Part shown: positions 17,380 through 27,051 of the stretch, one piece after another
Position numbering within the stretch: position 1 is the stretch's first letter
How the letters are laid out: every line of letters begins with the position of its first letter
Source of the DNA: Methanolobus sp.
GTDB taxonomy: Archaea > Halobacteriota > Methanosarcinia > Methanosarcinales > Methanosarcinaceae
Assembly (NCBI RefSeq): GCF_016278385.1
Contig: NZ_JADQBY010000032.1
Coordinates: 48,058-112,057, forward strand
Direction: 5' to 3'
Length of the DNA stretch: 64,000 nucleotides
Notes under the pieces: generated by a model
Seen by the model: only the letters and a program-made list of their open reading frames with translations
Database searches by the model: none
Told to the model about the DNA's origin: nothing
Made by a program: the position numbers and the translations under genes

Positions 17380-19023
17380 TCATACTACAGAAAGATCCCC
17401 CGGAGATACAGGCCTTATTTCCCTGTAGCTTATAGCCTTTACAGGACAGATTCCTACACATCTCTTACAACTCATGCCCAGACAAAGGTGAGCGGTATAG
17501 TCCACATATACATGCCCATTCTTTGGGACAACATGTATGGCCTGCTCAGGACATTCACGTTCACACATCAGGCACTGCATACAACCACTTGATTCTTCTT
17601 CGATGAGCATGTCAAGATCTTTGATTATTTTCAGTCCCTGATATCCTGCATCTTCAATATCCCGGGTAACTCTCTTTTCAACAGATGGGACAAAAGTAAT
17701 TTCAGGCAACTTTGGCATGCCATACGATTCAAGGAAATGATTATACAGATCTTCTGACATACCCTCGGTCCAGTAAGCCAGTTCACATGCATAGATGTTC
17801 TTGAAGGTCTCATTGGAAGCCAGCATAATGTGATCTGCTTTTATCCTGTCAGCAAGACTTACTATCTCTTCCAGTGCATAGTTTCCAAGAACAACATCCT
17901 TTGCAAGTTCCAGGGATGTGTTTCCAAACTGTACTATCTTTCTGGAAAATGCTGGCACAAGACCTATCTTTCTACCCTTTTCAGCATCAACATAGGTTCC
18001 GGATGCACCTGACATGTACATGTATTTCAGGTCCTCATATTTTACTCCTGATTCTATCAGTAATGTAAGATGTGCTGCCCTTATAGCCCCTATTGCTTTT
18101 CCAGCCTCAGCAATGTCTTCTTCAGTAAGGATGACCCTGTCACCAAGAATAAGTCGTCCTTCTGGAAGTTCAGGCAATTTGCTGATCAGGCCTGAACTAA
18201 TCGCCAATGATATTGCTGAGATCACACCAGTCCCAGTGATTCCCCTGGCAGACACTTCACCCTTTTCTACAATAACCCCCGTTATCGGATCTATCAGGTC
18301 ACCCTTCCCGGGTCCCATGTTTTCGTCCAGTACAGTTATCCTCCAGAAACCGTCTTCTTCATTCACATCGGAAATGGCACCGGGACTGGCAAGCATACCG
18401 CATTTAATACCCTGTCCTTCTATTGAAGGGCCTGCTGCGGCACTGCAGGTGACAATACGGTCACCTACTTTAAGAGCCATTTCTGCATTAGTTCCATAAT
18501 CAGTTACAATAGCGACATCATTCTGTTCAATAAAATCGGTCTTGACCATCATAGCAAGGGCATCAGCACCTATCTCGTGTTCAATTGAAGGCAGTACAAT
18601 AACTTCACATTCATCCAGGTCGGTATTAATACCAAAAATCTCACTGCCTGCATAGATCTTAAGACCTCTTTTCACGTTTTCAATACCAAGCCTTTTTTGC
18701 ATATTTTTACCGGCATAGGCAAGGTCTCTTATTTCTATATTCTGAAAAAGGGAAAGCTGGATAGGATTACCACAAACGGCTATTTTATGGATCAAGTCAA
18801 GAGGAATCTCCAATTCGTCAAACATTTTACGAATTGTATGAGTTATAATTTTGTTTGCACTATCTCCTCCCACCTGAATTGCAAAACCAAGATGATCAAT
18901 TACGTTTCCTCCTGGCATGGGATGTCTCATCGTCATTACTGTTTTAATAATATTCCCGTTTCTAAGGTCCAAAAGCTGCAATCTGAATCCGCTTGTTCCA
19001 AGATCTAATGCAATTCCATACAT
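17380..19023 (-). CDS. ramA: RamA-like corrinoid protein reductive activase
   Basis: 547 residues, the length of RamA, which uses ATP to reduce inactive Co(II) corrinoid proteins to Co(I) in methanogenesis from methylamines and related substrates. An ASKHA-type fold is indicated by the start GIALDLGTSGFRLQLLDL, then VAIVTDYGTNAEMALKVG and SCSAAAGPSIEGQG-like motifs (here TCSAAAGPSIEGQG). The C-terminus carries two [4Fe-4S] sites: CMQCLMCERECP and CLGMSCKRCVGICP. The start has a strong GGAGG 8 nt upstream. A promoter matching those of the corrinoid and UroD-fold methyltransferase genes lies about 500 bp upstream, which implies a long leader. It could be a paralogue serving another corrinoid protein. 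Confidence 0.9.
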   Translation of the reverse strand: MYGIALDLGTSGFRLQLLDLRNGNIIKTVMTMRHPMPGGNVIDHLGFAIQVGGDSANKIITHTIRKMFDELEIPLDLIHKIAVCGNPIQLSLFQNIEIRDLAYAGKNMQKRLGIENVKRGLKIYAGSEIFGINTDLDECEVIVLPSIEHEIGADALAMMVKTDFIEQNDVAIVTDYGTNAEMALKVGDRIVTCSAAAGPSIEGQGIKCGMLASPGAISDVNEEDGFWRITVLDENMGPGKGDLIDPITGVIVEKGEVSARGITGTGVISAISLAISSGLISKLPELPEGRLILGDRVILTEEDIAEAGKAIGAIRAAHLTLLIESGVKYEDLKYMYMSGASGTYVDAEKGRKIGLVPAFSRKIVQFGNTSLELAKDVVLGNYALEEIVSLADRIKADHIMLASNETFKNIYACELAYWTEGMSEDLYNHFLESYGMPKLPEITFVPSVEKRVTRDIEDAGYQGLKIIKDLDMLIEEESSGCMQCLMCERECPEQAIHVVPKNGHVYVDYTAHLCLGMSCKRCVGICPVKAISYREIRPVSPGDLSVV

Positions 19024-19290
19024 ACAAAATCCTCCGTGTATTGTTCAAAGCAGAACAGCTGGCCAAGCCATTCAATAGTGTATGCAAACAATCTGTCAGA
19101 TAAGTATAAATAACGACTTCGAACAAAAAATAAGAGCTAGCGATATAATCAATGACACAAATGAAGATAGTATGATTGATAAAAAACACACTATCATGAA
19201 AAATAACAGGATTGATTTTATCAAAACTATGTTTCCGGCTCCAGGCGGGAATACTTAAAAAGTAGCTGAATAATCTATGAGTCAAATGCA

Positions 19291-19330
19291 TTTGCAGGGT
19301 CATTATTATATTGTGGAGAGACCCTGCAAA
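19291..19330 (-). other. 11-bp perfect stem-loop in the ramA leader
   Basis: TTTGCAGGGTC (19291-19301) and GACCCTGCAAA (19320-19330) are perfect inverted repeats around an 18-nt loop. They lie between the putative promoter at 19515-19565 and the ramA start at 19023. The rest of 19024-19514 holds no credible gene. Confidence 0.6.
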
Positions 19331-19514
19331 GCTTGAGGATACTGAAATGAAAATATCACACAGTTGTACAGAAATAATGCATAATTGGATTTCTGAAATT
19401 TAAGTTTAGACTGGAAGTAGACTAAATAGACCCTTAAACTGTACAATTATTTTCTTTATCCTCTTTTTTTATCCATCAACATGATGGACTTACAATTCAT
19501 GCTATCCAGTAAAA

Positions 19515-19565
19515 GCATATATAATAATTTGTAGTAATCAATCAACCATTAGAAGATTATCAAAA
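19515..19565 (-). promoter_or_regulatory. Putative methyltransferase-regulon promoter upstream of ramA
   Basis: Read on the reverse strand it has TTTTGATAATC, then TAATGGTTGATTGATTAC, then AAATTATTATATATG (TATA box). The same ordered blocks with the same spacing occur upstream of the corrinoid gene (23663-23716) and the UroD-fold methyltransferase gene (49565-49618). The implied transcript would have a leader of about 470 nt before ramA. Confidence 0.7.
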
Positions 19566-19737
19566 CCGCGTTTATGATTCAAGCAATTGATTTTACAGGT
19601 AAGTAGTTCTGAACTTAGACATACGTGAAAACAGAGACAGAAGAACAATTAAAACCTTTGATAATATCGAAAGCATGAATTCTGGGATTAGCAAGACCCA
19701 AAATACGAAATATGATACAGAGGAACAGTTGTAATAT

Positions 19738-20520
19738 CTATTTTACCTGCTCTGCAAGATCCCTGTAATGCAAAAAGAACTCCTGACCCCATTGTCGTGC
19801 ACTATCTTCGAAACTGATGACTTTCTTGTGATCGAAAAAACCCTTCTTATTAAAGAAAGATAGCAGCAGTAGGTTATCAGTAATAGAAATTGCACCTGGT
19901 TTAATTATGTGTTCATCACATACGAACAAATGCGAATTATTCGATTGCATAATTGCATTATACTGCTCAGTGTACTCATCCCTTAATCTTTCATAAACAG
20001 GTTTTGTCAGGATGAGATTATAGTTTACTTCCTTTTTTGCCAGCTCTGCATAATTATAGGGGCATGTTGGACAGAAATACGAATAGAATGTACATACGTT
20101 CTTTGTCTGTTTAAGGCTTGTAAGTAACTCTCTTGGTGGTTCAAAAAGATGATTCAGATCAGGCTCATGTATCAGAACATCTCCAAGATCACCAATCCTG
20201 TCAAGTAGTGGGTCAGGTACTGCACCCAGATCCCTGCTCTCCCAATAATCCTTATTTCCCTCAACAACATTTAATGCCTCTATTAAGGGCTTTATTTTTT
20301 TCAAAATAATCTGGCCAATATACGTTAGCCTGTATTCATCGTCCTTTTGTTCGATCATGCCCTGTTCAATAAGTATTTTTACCTGAGCCATAATTGCGCT
20401 GGTCGTGCCATTGATAGATGTTTTTATCTCGTCAATGGTTGCCGGCCCGTTCATTAGCATGATAAGGGTATTTTTTCTTTTTTCGGATAGGAATACTGTA
20501 CTTATCAATTCAGTTTTCAT
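19738..20520 (-). CDS. DUF1724/FilR1-type winged-helix regulator (Msr-like), copy 1
   Basis: 260 residues from the ATG at 20520 (AGGAG 9 nt upstream). The longer open frame starts 32 codons earlier, but its paralogue and the Shine-Dalgarno support this start. Residues 5-75 form an ArsR-like winged helix (PATIDEIKTSINGTTSAIMA, VKILIEQGMIEQ). The rest is the FilR1/DUF1724 domain found in Methanosarcina Msr regulators of methyltransferase genes. A motif CTFYSYFCPTCPYNY could bind metal or a redox cofactor. The closest relative in the window is 52124-52906. It probably controls the nearby methyl-transfer genes. Confidence 0.85.
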   Translation of the reverse strand: MKTELISTVFLSEKRKNTLIMLMNGPATIDEIKTSINGTTSAIMAQVKILIEQGMIEQKDDEYRLTYIGQIILKKIKPLIEALNVVEGNKDYWESRDLGAVPDPLLDRIGDLGDVLIHEPDLNHLFEPPRELLTSLKQTKNVCTFYSYFCPTCPYNYAELAKKEVNYNLILTKPVYERLRDEYTEQYNAIMQSNNSHLFVCDEHIIKPGAISITDNLLLLSFFNKKGFFDHKKVISFEDSARQWGQEFFLHYRDLAEQVK

Positions 20521-20648
20521 GATCAGATTACTCTCCTTTTCTTGTAAAAAGAAGCCATTTTTATTACATGAACACAAATAATCTGTAAATGGTATAACGA
20601 TGACATTTTTTAACACCCGTAACTATACAATCGAGATAATTTGAATTT

Positions 20649-20990
20649 TTACTGCCCCGGCCTCTCTCCAAAAGTATGATGATAACGTTTAATTACTGAT
20701 TCAATGTAATTGGAGGTCATCCTCGTAGATTGTTTAGACATGAAATCTCTCAACGGGAATTCAGTATGGCAATGTGTACACCTGGCAAGTTCACATCCCC
20801 TAACCAGACTTGGGCATCCTGCACATAGTTTTGCTCTTGAGTAGAATAAATTAAAAGATTTCCCACACTCCGGGCAAAGGAGCTGTTTGTTTGCATCATA
20901 GAAGCTCTTATTAACTCCTTTTCTTTGCAGTTCAAAAGAATACCTTTCATCGCGCTTCAGATCATCAATGTATCTTTTCTCATCGGACAT
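20649..20990 (-). CDS. Small double zinc-ribbon protein
   Basis: 113 residues with two Cys-pair arrays: LLCPECGKSFNLFYSRAKLC, AGCPSLVRGC, then ARCTHCHTEFPLRDF. That gives CxxC...CxxC and a further C..CTHCH, enough for two zinc knuckles. The N-terminus is charged (RYIDDLKRDERYSFELQRKG). Function is unknown. It precedes regulator 1 on the same strand with a gap of about 130 bp and has a TATA-like element at 21036-21047, so the two may be one transcript. Confidence 0.75.
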   Translation of the reverse strand: MSDEKRYIDDLKRDERYSFELQRKGVNKSFYDANKQLLCPECGKSFNLFYSRAKLCAGCPSLVRGCELARCTHCHTEFPLRDFMSKQSTRMTSNYIESVIKRYHHTFGERPGQ

Positions 20991-21035
20991 CTCTTTTTCA
21001 CCTTTCTGACTGCTATAGATGATTTAACTTTCAGA

Positions 21036-21047
21036 CCTATATATAAC
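21036..21047 (-). promoter_or_regulatory. TATA-box-like element before the zinc-ribbon gene
   Basis: On the reverse strand GTTATATATAGG lies about 46 bp before the ATG at 20990. It resembles the TATA element before the second FilR1 regulator (52985-52996). Confidence 0.5.
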
Positions 21048-21303
21048 GAATTATGTTGGAAAATCAAATAGTCATAAAAAATCTTCAACCGACAATAAAA
21101 CAATGACATCGATAAAATCAAAGCCTTGAACTTCACGCCTGGATTAGATATAATAATCAGTTTCGTCCATATTTTTGATACATATAGAACACTGGAAAAA
21201 TCTAATCTTAAAAATAGATCCGTGCTTTCCAGATATAACTCTTTTACTGCTGGGATGATAAAAAAGTGACTAATAAATAATAGCATACTATTGTGAGGAA
21301 TTG

Positions 21304-23472
21304 ATGGTATTTGAAAAATTGTTTGAGTCTGATTTCATAGGAAAATGCAGACTGAAAAACAAAATAATAATGGCTCCCGTCGGTAACATCAATATGGCAG
21401 ATCCCAGCGGCCGTCCCCTTAATAAGATGATCGAATATTTCATTGAAAGGGCAAAGGGAGGAGCCGGTTTGTTGATCACCGGCCTGGTTCCTGTTTCCTA
21501 CGGCATTGACCCAACCCTTTCTGAAGAAAATAACACTACCTACTTTCCGCGTATCGATGGTTCATCCCGAACGCGTCTCTGTGGCTGGATGGACCTTACA
21601 AGTGGTGTAAAACCATATGGAGCAAAGATCTTCATCCAGCTTTCCGCCGGTCTTGGGAGAGTTGGATCCCCTGAACCTGCATTAAAAGGTAAAATACTTA
21701 GGTCCGCATCATGGAACAGGAATTTTTATATTCCTCAGGTACCCCATCTTCCACTTTCAGACCATAAGATCAAAAAAATCGTAACAATGATGGGACAAAG
21801 TGCAGCCAACGCAAAGATATCAGGATTTGACGGTGTACATCTGCATGGTCATGAAGGATACCTGATGGACCAGTTGACCTCAGCACCCTGGAACAGGCGG
21901 AAGTTTGGCAGGTACAGAAATAAATTCCGGTTCGGCATAGATGTTGTCAGAGAGATAAAGAAACGATGTGGTGAAGATTTTCCTATCATATACAGGATAG
22001 ACCTGACACAGGCATTACAGGAAAGCTACGGAAATGAGGTTTTCAGGAAACGCTTTCATGGAAAAGAAAGGAACATTGAGGAAGGTTTACAGTTCTGTAA
22101 AAGTCTTTATGAAGCCGGAGTGGATGCTTTTGATGTTGACAAAGGCTGCTATGATAATTGGTTCTGGCCACATCCTCCTTCCTATTTCGATGATGCTATC
22201 TACGTCAAAGAAATGGCAGGCAGACTGAAGGGATTCTTCGAACGGGAGAACATCGATGCAAAAGTGATAGCTGTCGGTAAACTTGGCAAGCCTGAAATGG
22301 CTGAAGAAGTACTTGAAAATGGATGGGCAGACTTCGTAATGCTTGGAAGACCACTTCTTGCTGATCCATACTGGCCTGTCAAGGTGAAGGAGAACAGGAC
22401 ATCAGAAATCATTCATTGTATAGGCGACCACGAAGGCTGTATGGAATCATTCAAAAAAGGAGGACATCACTGTTGTTCAGTGAATCCTTACACCGGTTTT
22501 GAGGATACAAAAAAACTGATCAGAACAGATATTGTAAAAAAAGTAGCTGTCATCGGCGCTGGTCCTGCCGGTTGTGAAGCAGCCATGACCGCCTGCAAGC
22601 GAGGACATAATGTCATCCTCTTTGAAAGTACTGGCAGGATAGGAGGACAATTGTTCACTGCCGGTAAGATGGCAATAAAGCATGATATAAGAAGATATCT
22701 CGATAACCTGCAATATCAGGTAGAACTTATGAAAAAACAAGGCTTGATGATCGAGTTCTATCGGGAGATAAAGACCGATGATATTGCTGGTGAATATGAT
22801 GTCATCATCTGTTGCAACGGTCTGAGAACATCATTACCTGATATTGATGGTATCGATAGGATCAACCATATCGAAGCAAGGGAGTTCCTGAATAAGGATC
22901 TAGAACTGCCAGCCGATACTAAAAATATAACAGTGGTCGGTGGTGGTATACTCGGCTGTGAGATAGCCTATTCTCTTGCTTATGAAAAGAGAAGCAATGT
23001 CACACTGGTTGGAAGGAATAAGGAACTCATGCCCAGAACCACCCATGCCAACAGGGCACAGATGCTCTGGATGATGATGGGTAAAGGTTCGCCATCAGGT
23101 AAAGAGGATGATGTCCTTGAAAGACCTGTAAGGGTTTTTAATTCTTCTAATATAGTGCGATTCTCAGACGGAAAAGTCCATATCAAAGCTAACAGGGAAA
23201 GAAAGAACCCTTATACACCCTGGAAGCCATTGATCCCTGAGAATGTAAAGGATCCTTTTGAAAAGAAACTTGACCCTGATGATGTGGAAGATACCGTCAT
23301 CAATACCGACCTCGTAATCTTCGCTACTGGAGGAGAAGCAGATGACACGCTTTACTATGAACTACTAAAAATAGATGCTGCACCTGAGATATATTCGATA
23401 GGAGATGCAAGAGACCCCGGAAGGGTTTGGGAAGCTATCTCAGGAGCTAACGAGATAGCCAGGAATATTTGA
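21304..23472 (+). CDS. Old-yellow-enzyme/2,4-dienoyl-CoA reductase family NAD(P)H:flavin oxidoreductase
   Basis: 722 residues from the ATG at 21304 (GAGG 5 nt upstream). Residues about 1-350 are an FMN TIM barrel (MAPVGNINMADPSGRPLN, GFDGVHLHGHEGYLMDQLTS, WADFVMLGRPLLADP). A cluster region follows (390-420), and then two Rossmann folds (VAVIGAGPAGCEAAMTACKR for FAD; ITVVGGGILGCEIAYSLAYE for NAD(P)H). This is the trimethylamine-dehydrogenase/FadH layout. The cluster motif usually reads CxxCxxxC; here it is CIGDHEGC, with Asp at the second position, followed by HCCSVNP. Its position between ramA and the corrinoid gene suggests a redox role in methyl metabolism, but the substrate is unknown. Confidence 0.88.
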   Translation: MVFEKLFESDFIGKCRLKNKIIMAPVGNINMADPSGRPLNKMIEYFIERAKGGAGLLITGLVPVSYGIDPTLSEENNTTYFPRIDGSSRTRLCGWMDLTSGVKPYGAKIFIQLSAGLGRVGSPEPALKGKILRSASWNRNFYIPQVPHLPLSDHKIKKIVTMMGQSAANAKISGFDGVHLHGHEGYLMDQLTSAPWNRRKFGRYRNKFRFGIDVVREIKKRCGEDFPIIYRIDLTQALQESYGNEVFRKRFHGKERNIEEGLQFCKSLYEAGVDAFDVDKGCYDNWFWPHPPSYFDDAIYVKEMAGRLKGFFERENIDAKVIAVGKLGKPEMAEEVLENGWADFVMLGRPLLADPYWPVKVKENRTSEIIHCIGDHEGCMESFKKGGHHCCSVNPYTGFEDTKKLIRTDIVKKVAVIGAGPAGCEAAMTACKRGHNVILFESTGRIGGQLFTAGKMAIKHDIRRYLDNLQYQVELMKKQGLMIEFYREIKTDDIAGEYDVIICCNGLRTSLPDIDGIDRINHIEAREFLNKDLELPADTKNITVVGGGILGCEIAYSLAYEKRSNVTLVGRNKELMPRTTHANRAQMLWMMMGKGSPSGKEDDVLERPVRVFNSSNIVRFSDGKVHIKANRERKNPYTPWKPLIPENVKDPFEKKLDPDDVEDTVINTDLVIFATGGEADDTLYYELLKIDAAPEIYSIGDARDPGRVWEAISGANEIARNI

Positions 23473-23662
23473 TCTTTGTCTGAATTGAAGGATCGAAATC
23501 AGAGATTTGAGACTTAAAAAATGAGCTTTTCACTTAACGAATGATATTATTCATGCTTTTGATATTATCAAAGGTGTTCTTTTTTTGCGTACTGGAGTTT
23601 TTCTGCAAGGCATAAATCCAGAAGACCTGATATGCAATATCCACATTTTGAATTGAGAATAT

Positions 23663-23716
23663 AGTATTGATAATAATTAGTTCTTTGATTAATTACTCTA
23701 AGTTATTATATATATT
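23663..23716 (+). promoter_or_regulatory. Putative methyltransferase-regulon promoter upstream of the corrinoid protein
   Basis: The ordered blocks are ATTGATAATAATTAG, TTTGATTAATTAC, then AAGTTATTATATATAT (TATA box). They match the elements before ramA and before the gene at 48302-49414. A start site about 25 bp downstream gives a leader of about 120 nt. Confidence 0.75.
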
Positions 23717-23864
23717 CGTATGGGTAATGGTAGAGTGTCAACTATTACAGATCCAATATCTGTTCTGTTGACCTGAGAAATCATTCGTGGAATCAATGGT
23801 CAGGAATGTAGAGAACTGAAATACCCCATTCCTGGACGTTGACAAGAAAAATCGGAGGTATTCT

Positions 23865-24530
23865 ATGGAAGAAAATGAGATCATCAACAGACTGACCGAT
23901 TCTGTGGTCAATGGAAAAAAAGATCAGGCAATTGAATTAGCACAGAAAGCACTGGACGAAGGTATTGACCCTTACATAGCAGTGATCAACGGGCTGGCAA
24001 AGGGCATGGAGATCATGAGCGAGAAATACGAGAAAAAGCAGGCATTCATGCCACATCTTCTGATGGCTTCCAACGCAATGTACGGAGGTATGGACATACT
24101 CGTACCACACATCAAGACTGAAGGAAAAGGCGCAAGGAAGGTCCTTATCATAGGCAGTGTCGAAGGAGATGTGCATGATATTGGAAAGAATCTGGTAAAG
24201 ACAATGATGAGTGCTGTTGGCTTTGAAGCTATCGACCTAGGAAAAGACGTACCTGTGGAGCAGTTCGCTGAGGCTGCTGCTGAGCACAAGGCAGACGTCG
24301 TATCCATGAGCACACTTATGACATCAACAATGGATAACATGCAGAGGGTTATGGACAGCCTTCAGAGCAAGGGAATCAGGAACAACCTGAAAGTTATCAT
24401 TGGCGGTGCACCAATAACTGCTGACTTTGCAGACGAAATTGGAGCAGATGCAACCAAAACCGATGCCATGGAAGCTGCAAGATGGGCACAGGAAGCAGCA
24501 GCAGCACTTCCATCTGACAGATGGGCTTAA
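23865..24530 (+). CDS. Corrinoid (B12-binding) methyltransferase protein, MtbC/MttC type
   Basis: 221 residues. The N-terminal helical cap (about 1-90, with GIDPYIAVINGLAKGMEIMS and FMPHLLMASNAMYGGMDIL) and the C-terminal cobalamin fold (92-215) give the classic layout. The base-off signature GDVHDIGKN supplies the lower-axial His (DxHxxG), followed by STLMTSTMDNMQRVM and VIIGGAPIT. Such proteins carry the methyl group between a substrate-specific methyltransferase and a CoM methylase. No MT1 gene is adjacent; the next gene is the CoM methylase. GGAGG precedes the ATG. The true substrate class is unknown. Confidence 0.92.
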   Translation: MEENEIINRLTDSVVNGKKDQAIELAQKALDEGIDPYIAVINGLAKGMEIMSEKYEKKQAFMPHLLMASNAMYGGMDILVPHIKTEGKGARKVLIIGSVEGDVHDIGKNLVKTMMSAVGFEAIDLGKDVPVEQFAEAAAEHKADVVSMSTLMTSTMDNMQRVMDSLQSKGIRNNLKVIIGGAPITADFADEIGADATKTDAMEAARWAQEAAAALPSDRWA

Positions 24531-24888
24531 AGATTAAACGACTGCAATATCTGGTTTGAACAAACATGTTCACCCTTATTAAAATTCATGACAAAGCCAT
24601 GGTTCATGAATCATGATAAGCCACACAAACCAACCATCAAGAATTGCTGCCAAAATATATTAACAGACTCACGTGGCAGTTTATATGTGAACAGGATCCT
24701 GCCAGAACCCTGCAGTATGATGACCGGGTTTATGACATACTTAATAGAGGAATTAAGAATATTAAAAACCCCGGTTATCCTACATCCACTTCAATAAAAA
24801 CGATTGCTACAAGAATTATGTGTTAAGACCCCTAGTGCGGATCTTAGATTATGATTACAATTACAAATGATTATAGGAGTTCAGTTCA
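24531..24888 (+). other. Spacer between corrinoid protein and CoM methylase genes
   Basis: 358 bp without a credible gene. The short frames 24588-24797 and 24644-24826 lack ribosome-binding sites and known motifs. It may hold an internal promoter or a processing site that separates the two genes. Confidence 0.4.
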
Positions 24889-25908
24889 ATGGATGAATAC
24901 ACACCTAAAGAGAGATTAGCACGTGCATTAAGAGGAGAAACTGTTGACAGAATGCCAGTTATATCCGTTACACAAACCGGAACTGTAGAACAAATGGAAG
25001 CCTGTGGTGCATTTTGGCCGGAAGCTAATGAGGATGCAGAGAAAATGGCAGCACTCGCCGAAGCAGCCCACACCGTAATAGGCTTTGAAGCTGTACGTGT
25101 TCCTTTCGATATTACAGCAGAAGCTGAGTTCTTTGGTTGTGACATCAAAGCAGGTACAAAAGAACAGCAGCCATCCGTCGTCGGTCATATAGTAAAGTCA
25201 ATAGATGATGTCGAAAAGCTCAAAGACTACGATCTCAACCATGGAAGGATTGGCGTTGTATGTGATGCTATCAAGATACTTGCAGAGAAGTACGGTGATG
25301 AACTACCAATTATGGGTAGTATGCTTGGTCCTTTCTCCCTTGCACAACACATGAACGGTGATGACTGGTTCATGGCTATCATGACAGACGAGGAATTCGG
25401 ATTCGCTCTTATGGAACTCGCTACCGAGTTCAACATTGAATATGCAAAGAAGATGGTGGAGAACGGAGCAGACACAATGGTCATCATCGACCCTACTGCA
25501 AGTGCAATGCTCATCGGTGACGAGTTCTACCAAAAATTCGTCGTCCCTGCACACAAAAGAATAGTTGATGCAATGCGTGAACTAAACGTTGCAACCGTAC
25601 TGCATATCTGTGGTGATACAACACCAAGCCTTGGACTGATGGAGTCCTCAGGAGTTGATGCCATAAGTGTTGACCAGAATGTGGATGTTGCTACAGCTCT
25701 TAGCAAGGTCGATAAAGCAGTAATCGTTGGTAATCTAGACCCTGTAAGTGCCCTGTGGAAAAAGTCTCCGGAAGATATCAAAGCGGTATCAAAGAGCATA
25801 CTGGACGCAGGTGTAGGACTTTTGGGACCCGGCTGTGGTATCGTGAGCAAAACACCTAACGCTAATTTGCAGGCTATGGTCGAAATGGCCAAGAGCCACA
25901 AGTATTAG
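24889..25908 (+). CDS. mtbA: MtbA/MtaA family methylcobamide:CoM methyltransferase
   Basis: 339 residues with the UroD fold, starting [20 protein letters not shown] as in MtaA/MtbA. Members transfer the methyl group from methylated corrinoid proteins to coenzyme M. The zinc site His-X-Cys is in [13 protein letters not shown], and the distal Cys is in [12 protein letters not shown]. Full family length. A Shine-Dalgarno AGGAG precedes the ATG. It follows the corrinoid protein gene and is the likely CoM acceptor module of this system. The exact subtype (MtbA or MtaA) is uncertain, so the symbol is tentative. Confidence 0.88.
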   Translation: MDEYTPKERLARALRGETVDRMPVISVTQTGTVEQMEACGAFWPEANEDAEKMAALAEAAHTVIGFEAVRVPFDITAEAEFFGCDIKAGTKEQQPSVVGHIVKSIDDVEKLKDYDLNHGRIGVVCDAIKILAEKYGDELPIMGSMLGPFSLAQHMNGDDWFMAIMTDEEFGFALMELATEFNIEYAKKMVENGADTMVIIDPTASAMLIGDEFYQKFVVPAHKRIVDAMRELNVATVLHICGDTTPSLGLMESSGVDAISVDQNVDVATALSKVDKAVIVGNLDPVSALWKKSPEDIKAVSKSILDAGVGLLGPGCGIVSKTPNANLQAMVEMAKSHKY

Positions 25909-26061
25909 AAATTCAAAAATCTAGATCAAAGATAATTTCTCCAGATCGTATCTTTCATGTTCAATGACCTTCTGTCAGGAGAGATTATTCCTTTGGTATG
26001 GTGGAACCTGGATATTAAGCATATCAGGTTTAATCCGGAAATCTACCTCCACACTTCCCTG

Positions 26062-26090
26062 GCCAGTGACTAATCAACACTGGCTTTTTT
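26062..26090 (+). terminator. Hairpin-T-run terminator after the CoM methylase
   Basis: GCCAGTG (26062-26068) and CACTGGC (26078-26084) form a 7-bp stem followed directly by six T residues and then AATTTTTT. Confidence 0.75.
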
Positions 26091-26159
26091 AATTTTTTAT
26101 CAGGGAACCTTCACATTTGATCAAAACAGGAGTTGTAACTCTAATTCCCTCCACAATAT

Positions 26160-27023
26160 ATGAAAAATATAGTGATCGATATGATATCTCAATTAAAGAT
26201 ATTCTTAGATACTCAGGACCTTACAAATCCTTTGCCACTTCAATATATTAAGGGCTCGATTGAAGAGAAGAGCAGGATGCTTCTCAATGATCCACATTAT
26301 TTCTTCATCTTTATGCTCTCGACAATATTCGGTGTCCTGATATATTACAGGGCTACTGTTAACGAGAACATGCCAACTATAGTACTTTCATTGCTATGGA
26401 TGCTTTTCTGGAAGAACACCGACCAGAAGGGCAGAATATTCCTTATTATAGCATCGCTCTTTGGCTATGTGCATGAACTTCTGGGTGTGAGATACGGATA
26501 TTTCACATATCTTGGTGGAGCCATAGGCGGATCTCCTATCTGGCTCATTCCGGGTTATGGAACGATATTCTGGTCATCCTATAATCTGTGGGAGATCTTC
26601 GAGAAAACATATTCTGAGAAGAAATGGTTCCGTTCTACGAACATATTCATCCCTGTCAGTCTTGCTGTATTGATAACCGTTGATCACATGGTGTTCGATC
26701 TGGCATTAAAACCGGTCAGTATACTGGCAAAGTTCACACTTGCATTCATGCTATTCAGGAACTTCCAGGAAATAAGACTTGCATATTTCGTAGCTTTCTT
26801 CACAGTACTTACAGAACTCACAGGAGAGATAATAGGTACATGGTCACACCCGGAGTTCTCACTCATATCACTCATGGCAGGTTATGTGTTCCTGCTATGG
26901 GTCTGCCTGACGATAAATGACCTTTCAAATGGGAGAATATCAAGAAGTAGAAAGGAGGTCCTTGCAGGATCTGTCCTTACAACCTTCTACATATTCCTGT
27001 TACTTGGATTCATTTCAGTATAA
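26160..27023 (+). CDS. Polytopic membrane protein of unknown function
   Basis: 287 residues with about eight hydrophobic segments after a polar N-terminus of about 45 residues. Notable is the Gly-rich, aromatic stretch ELLGVRYGYFTYLGGAIGGS followed by PIWLIPGYGTIFWSSYNLWE, which recalls carotenoid-biosynthesis-type and other lipid-related membrane proteins, but I cannot assign a family. The ribosome-binding site is weak. It is first in a run with an aldehyde dehydrogenase, an SDR and a DUF5714 gene, spaced 28, 2 and 19 bp, which suggests a shared pathway, perhaps on a lipophilic aldehyde. Confidence 0.75.
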   Translation: MKNIVIDMISQLKIFLDTQDLTNPLPLQYIKGSIEEKSRMLLNDPHYFFIFMLSTIFGVLIYYRATVNENMPTIVLSLLWMLFWKNTDQKGRIFLIIASLFGYVHELLGVRYGYFTYLGGAIGGSPIWLIPGYGTIFWSSYNLWEIFEKTYSEKKWFRSTNIFIPVSLAVLITVDHMVFDLALKPVSILAKFTLAFMLFRNFQEIRLAYFVAFFTVLTELTGEIIGTWSHPEFSLISLMAGYVFLLWVCLTINDLSNGRISRSRKEVLAGSVLTTFYIFLLLGFISV

Positions 27024-27051
27024 GGTACAAAGAAAAGAAGTGATACACACG

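Noticed and set aside
18962..19303. Reverse open frame of 113 codons before ramA
   Set aside because: Overlaps the ramA start out of frame, and contains hairpin sequence, with no family motif; more likely untranslated leader.
26917..27051. Longer start for the aldehyde dehydrogenase
   Set aside because: The 45 extra residues overlap the membrane protein gene and are not ALDH-like; the ATG at 27052 fits the family start.
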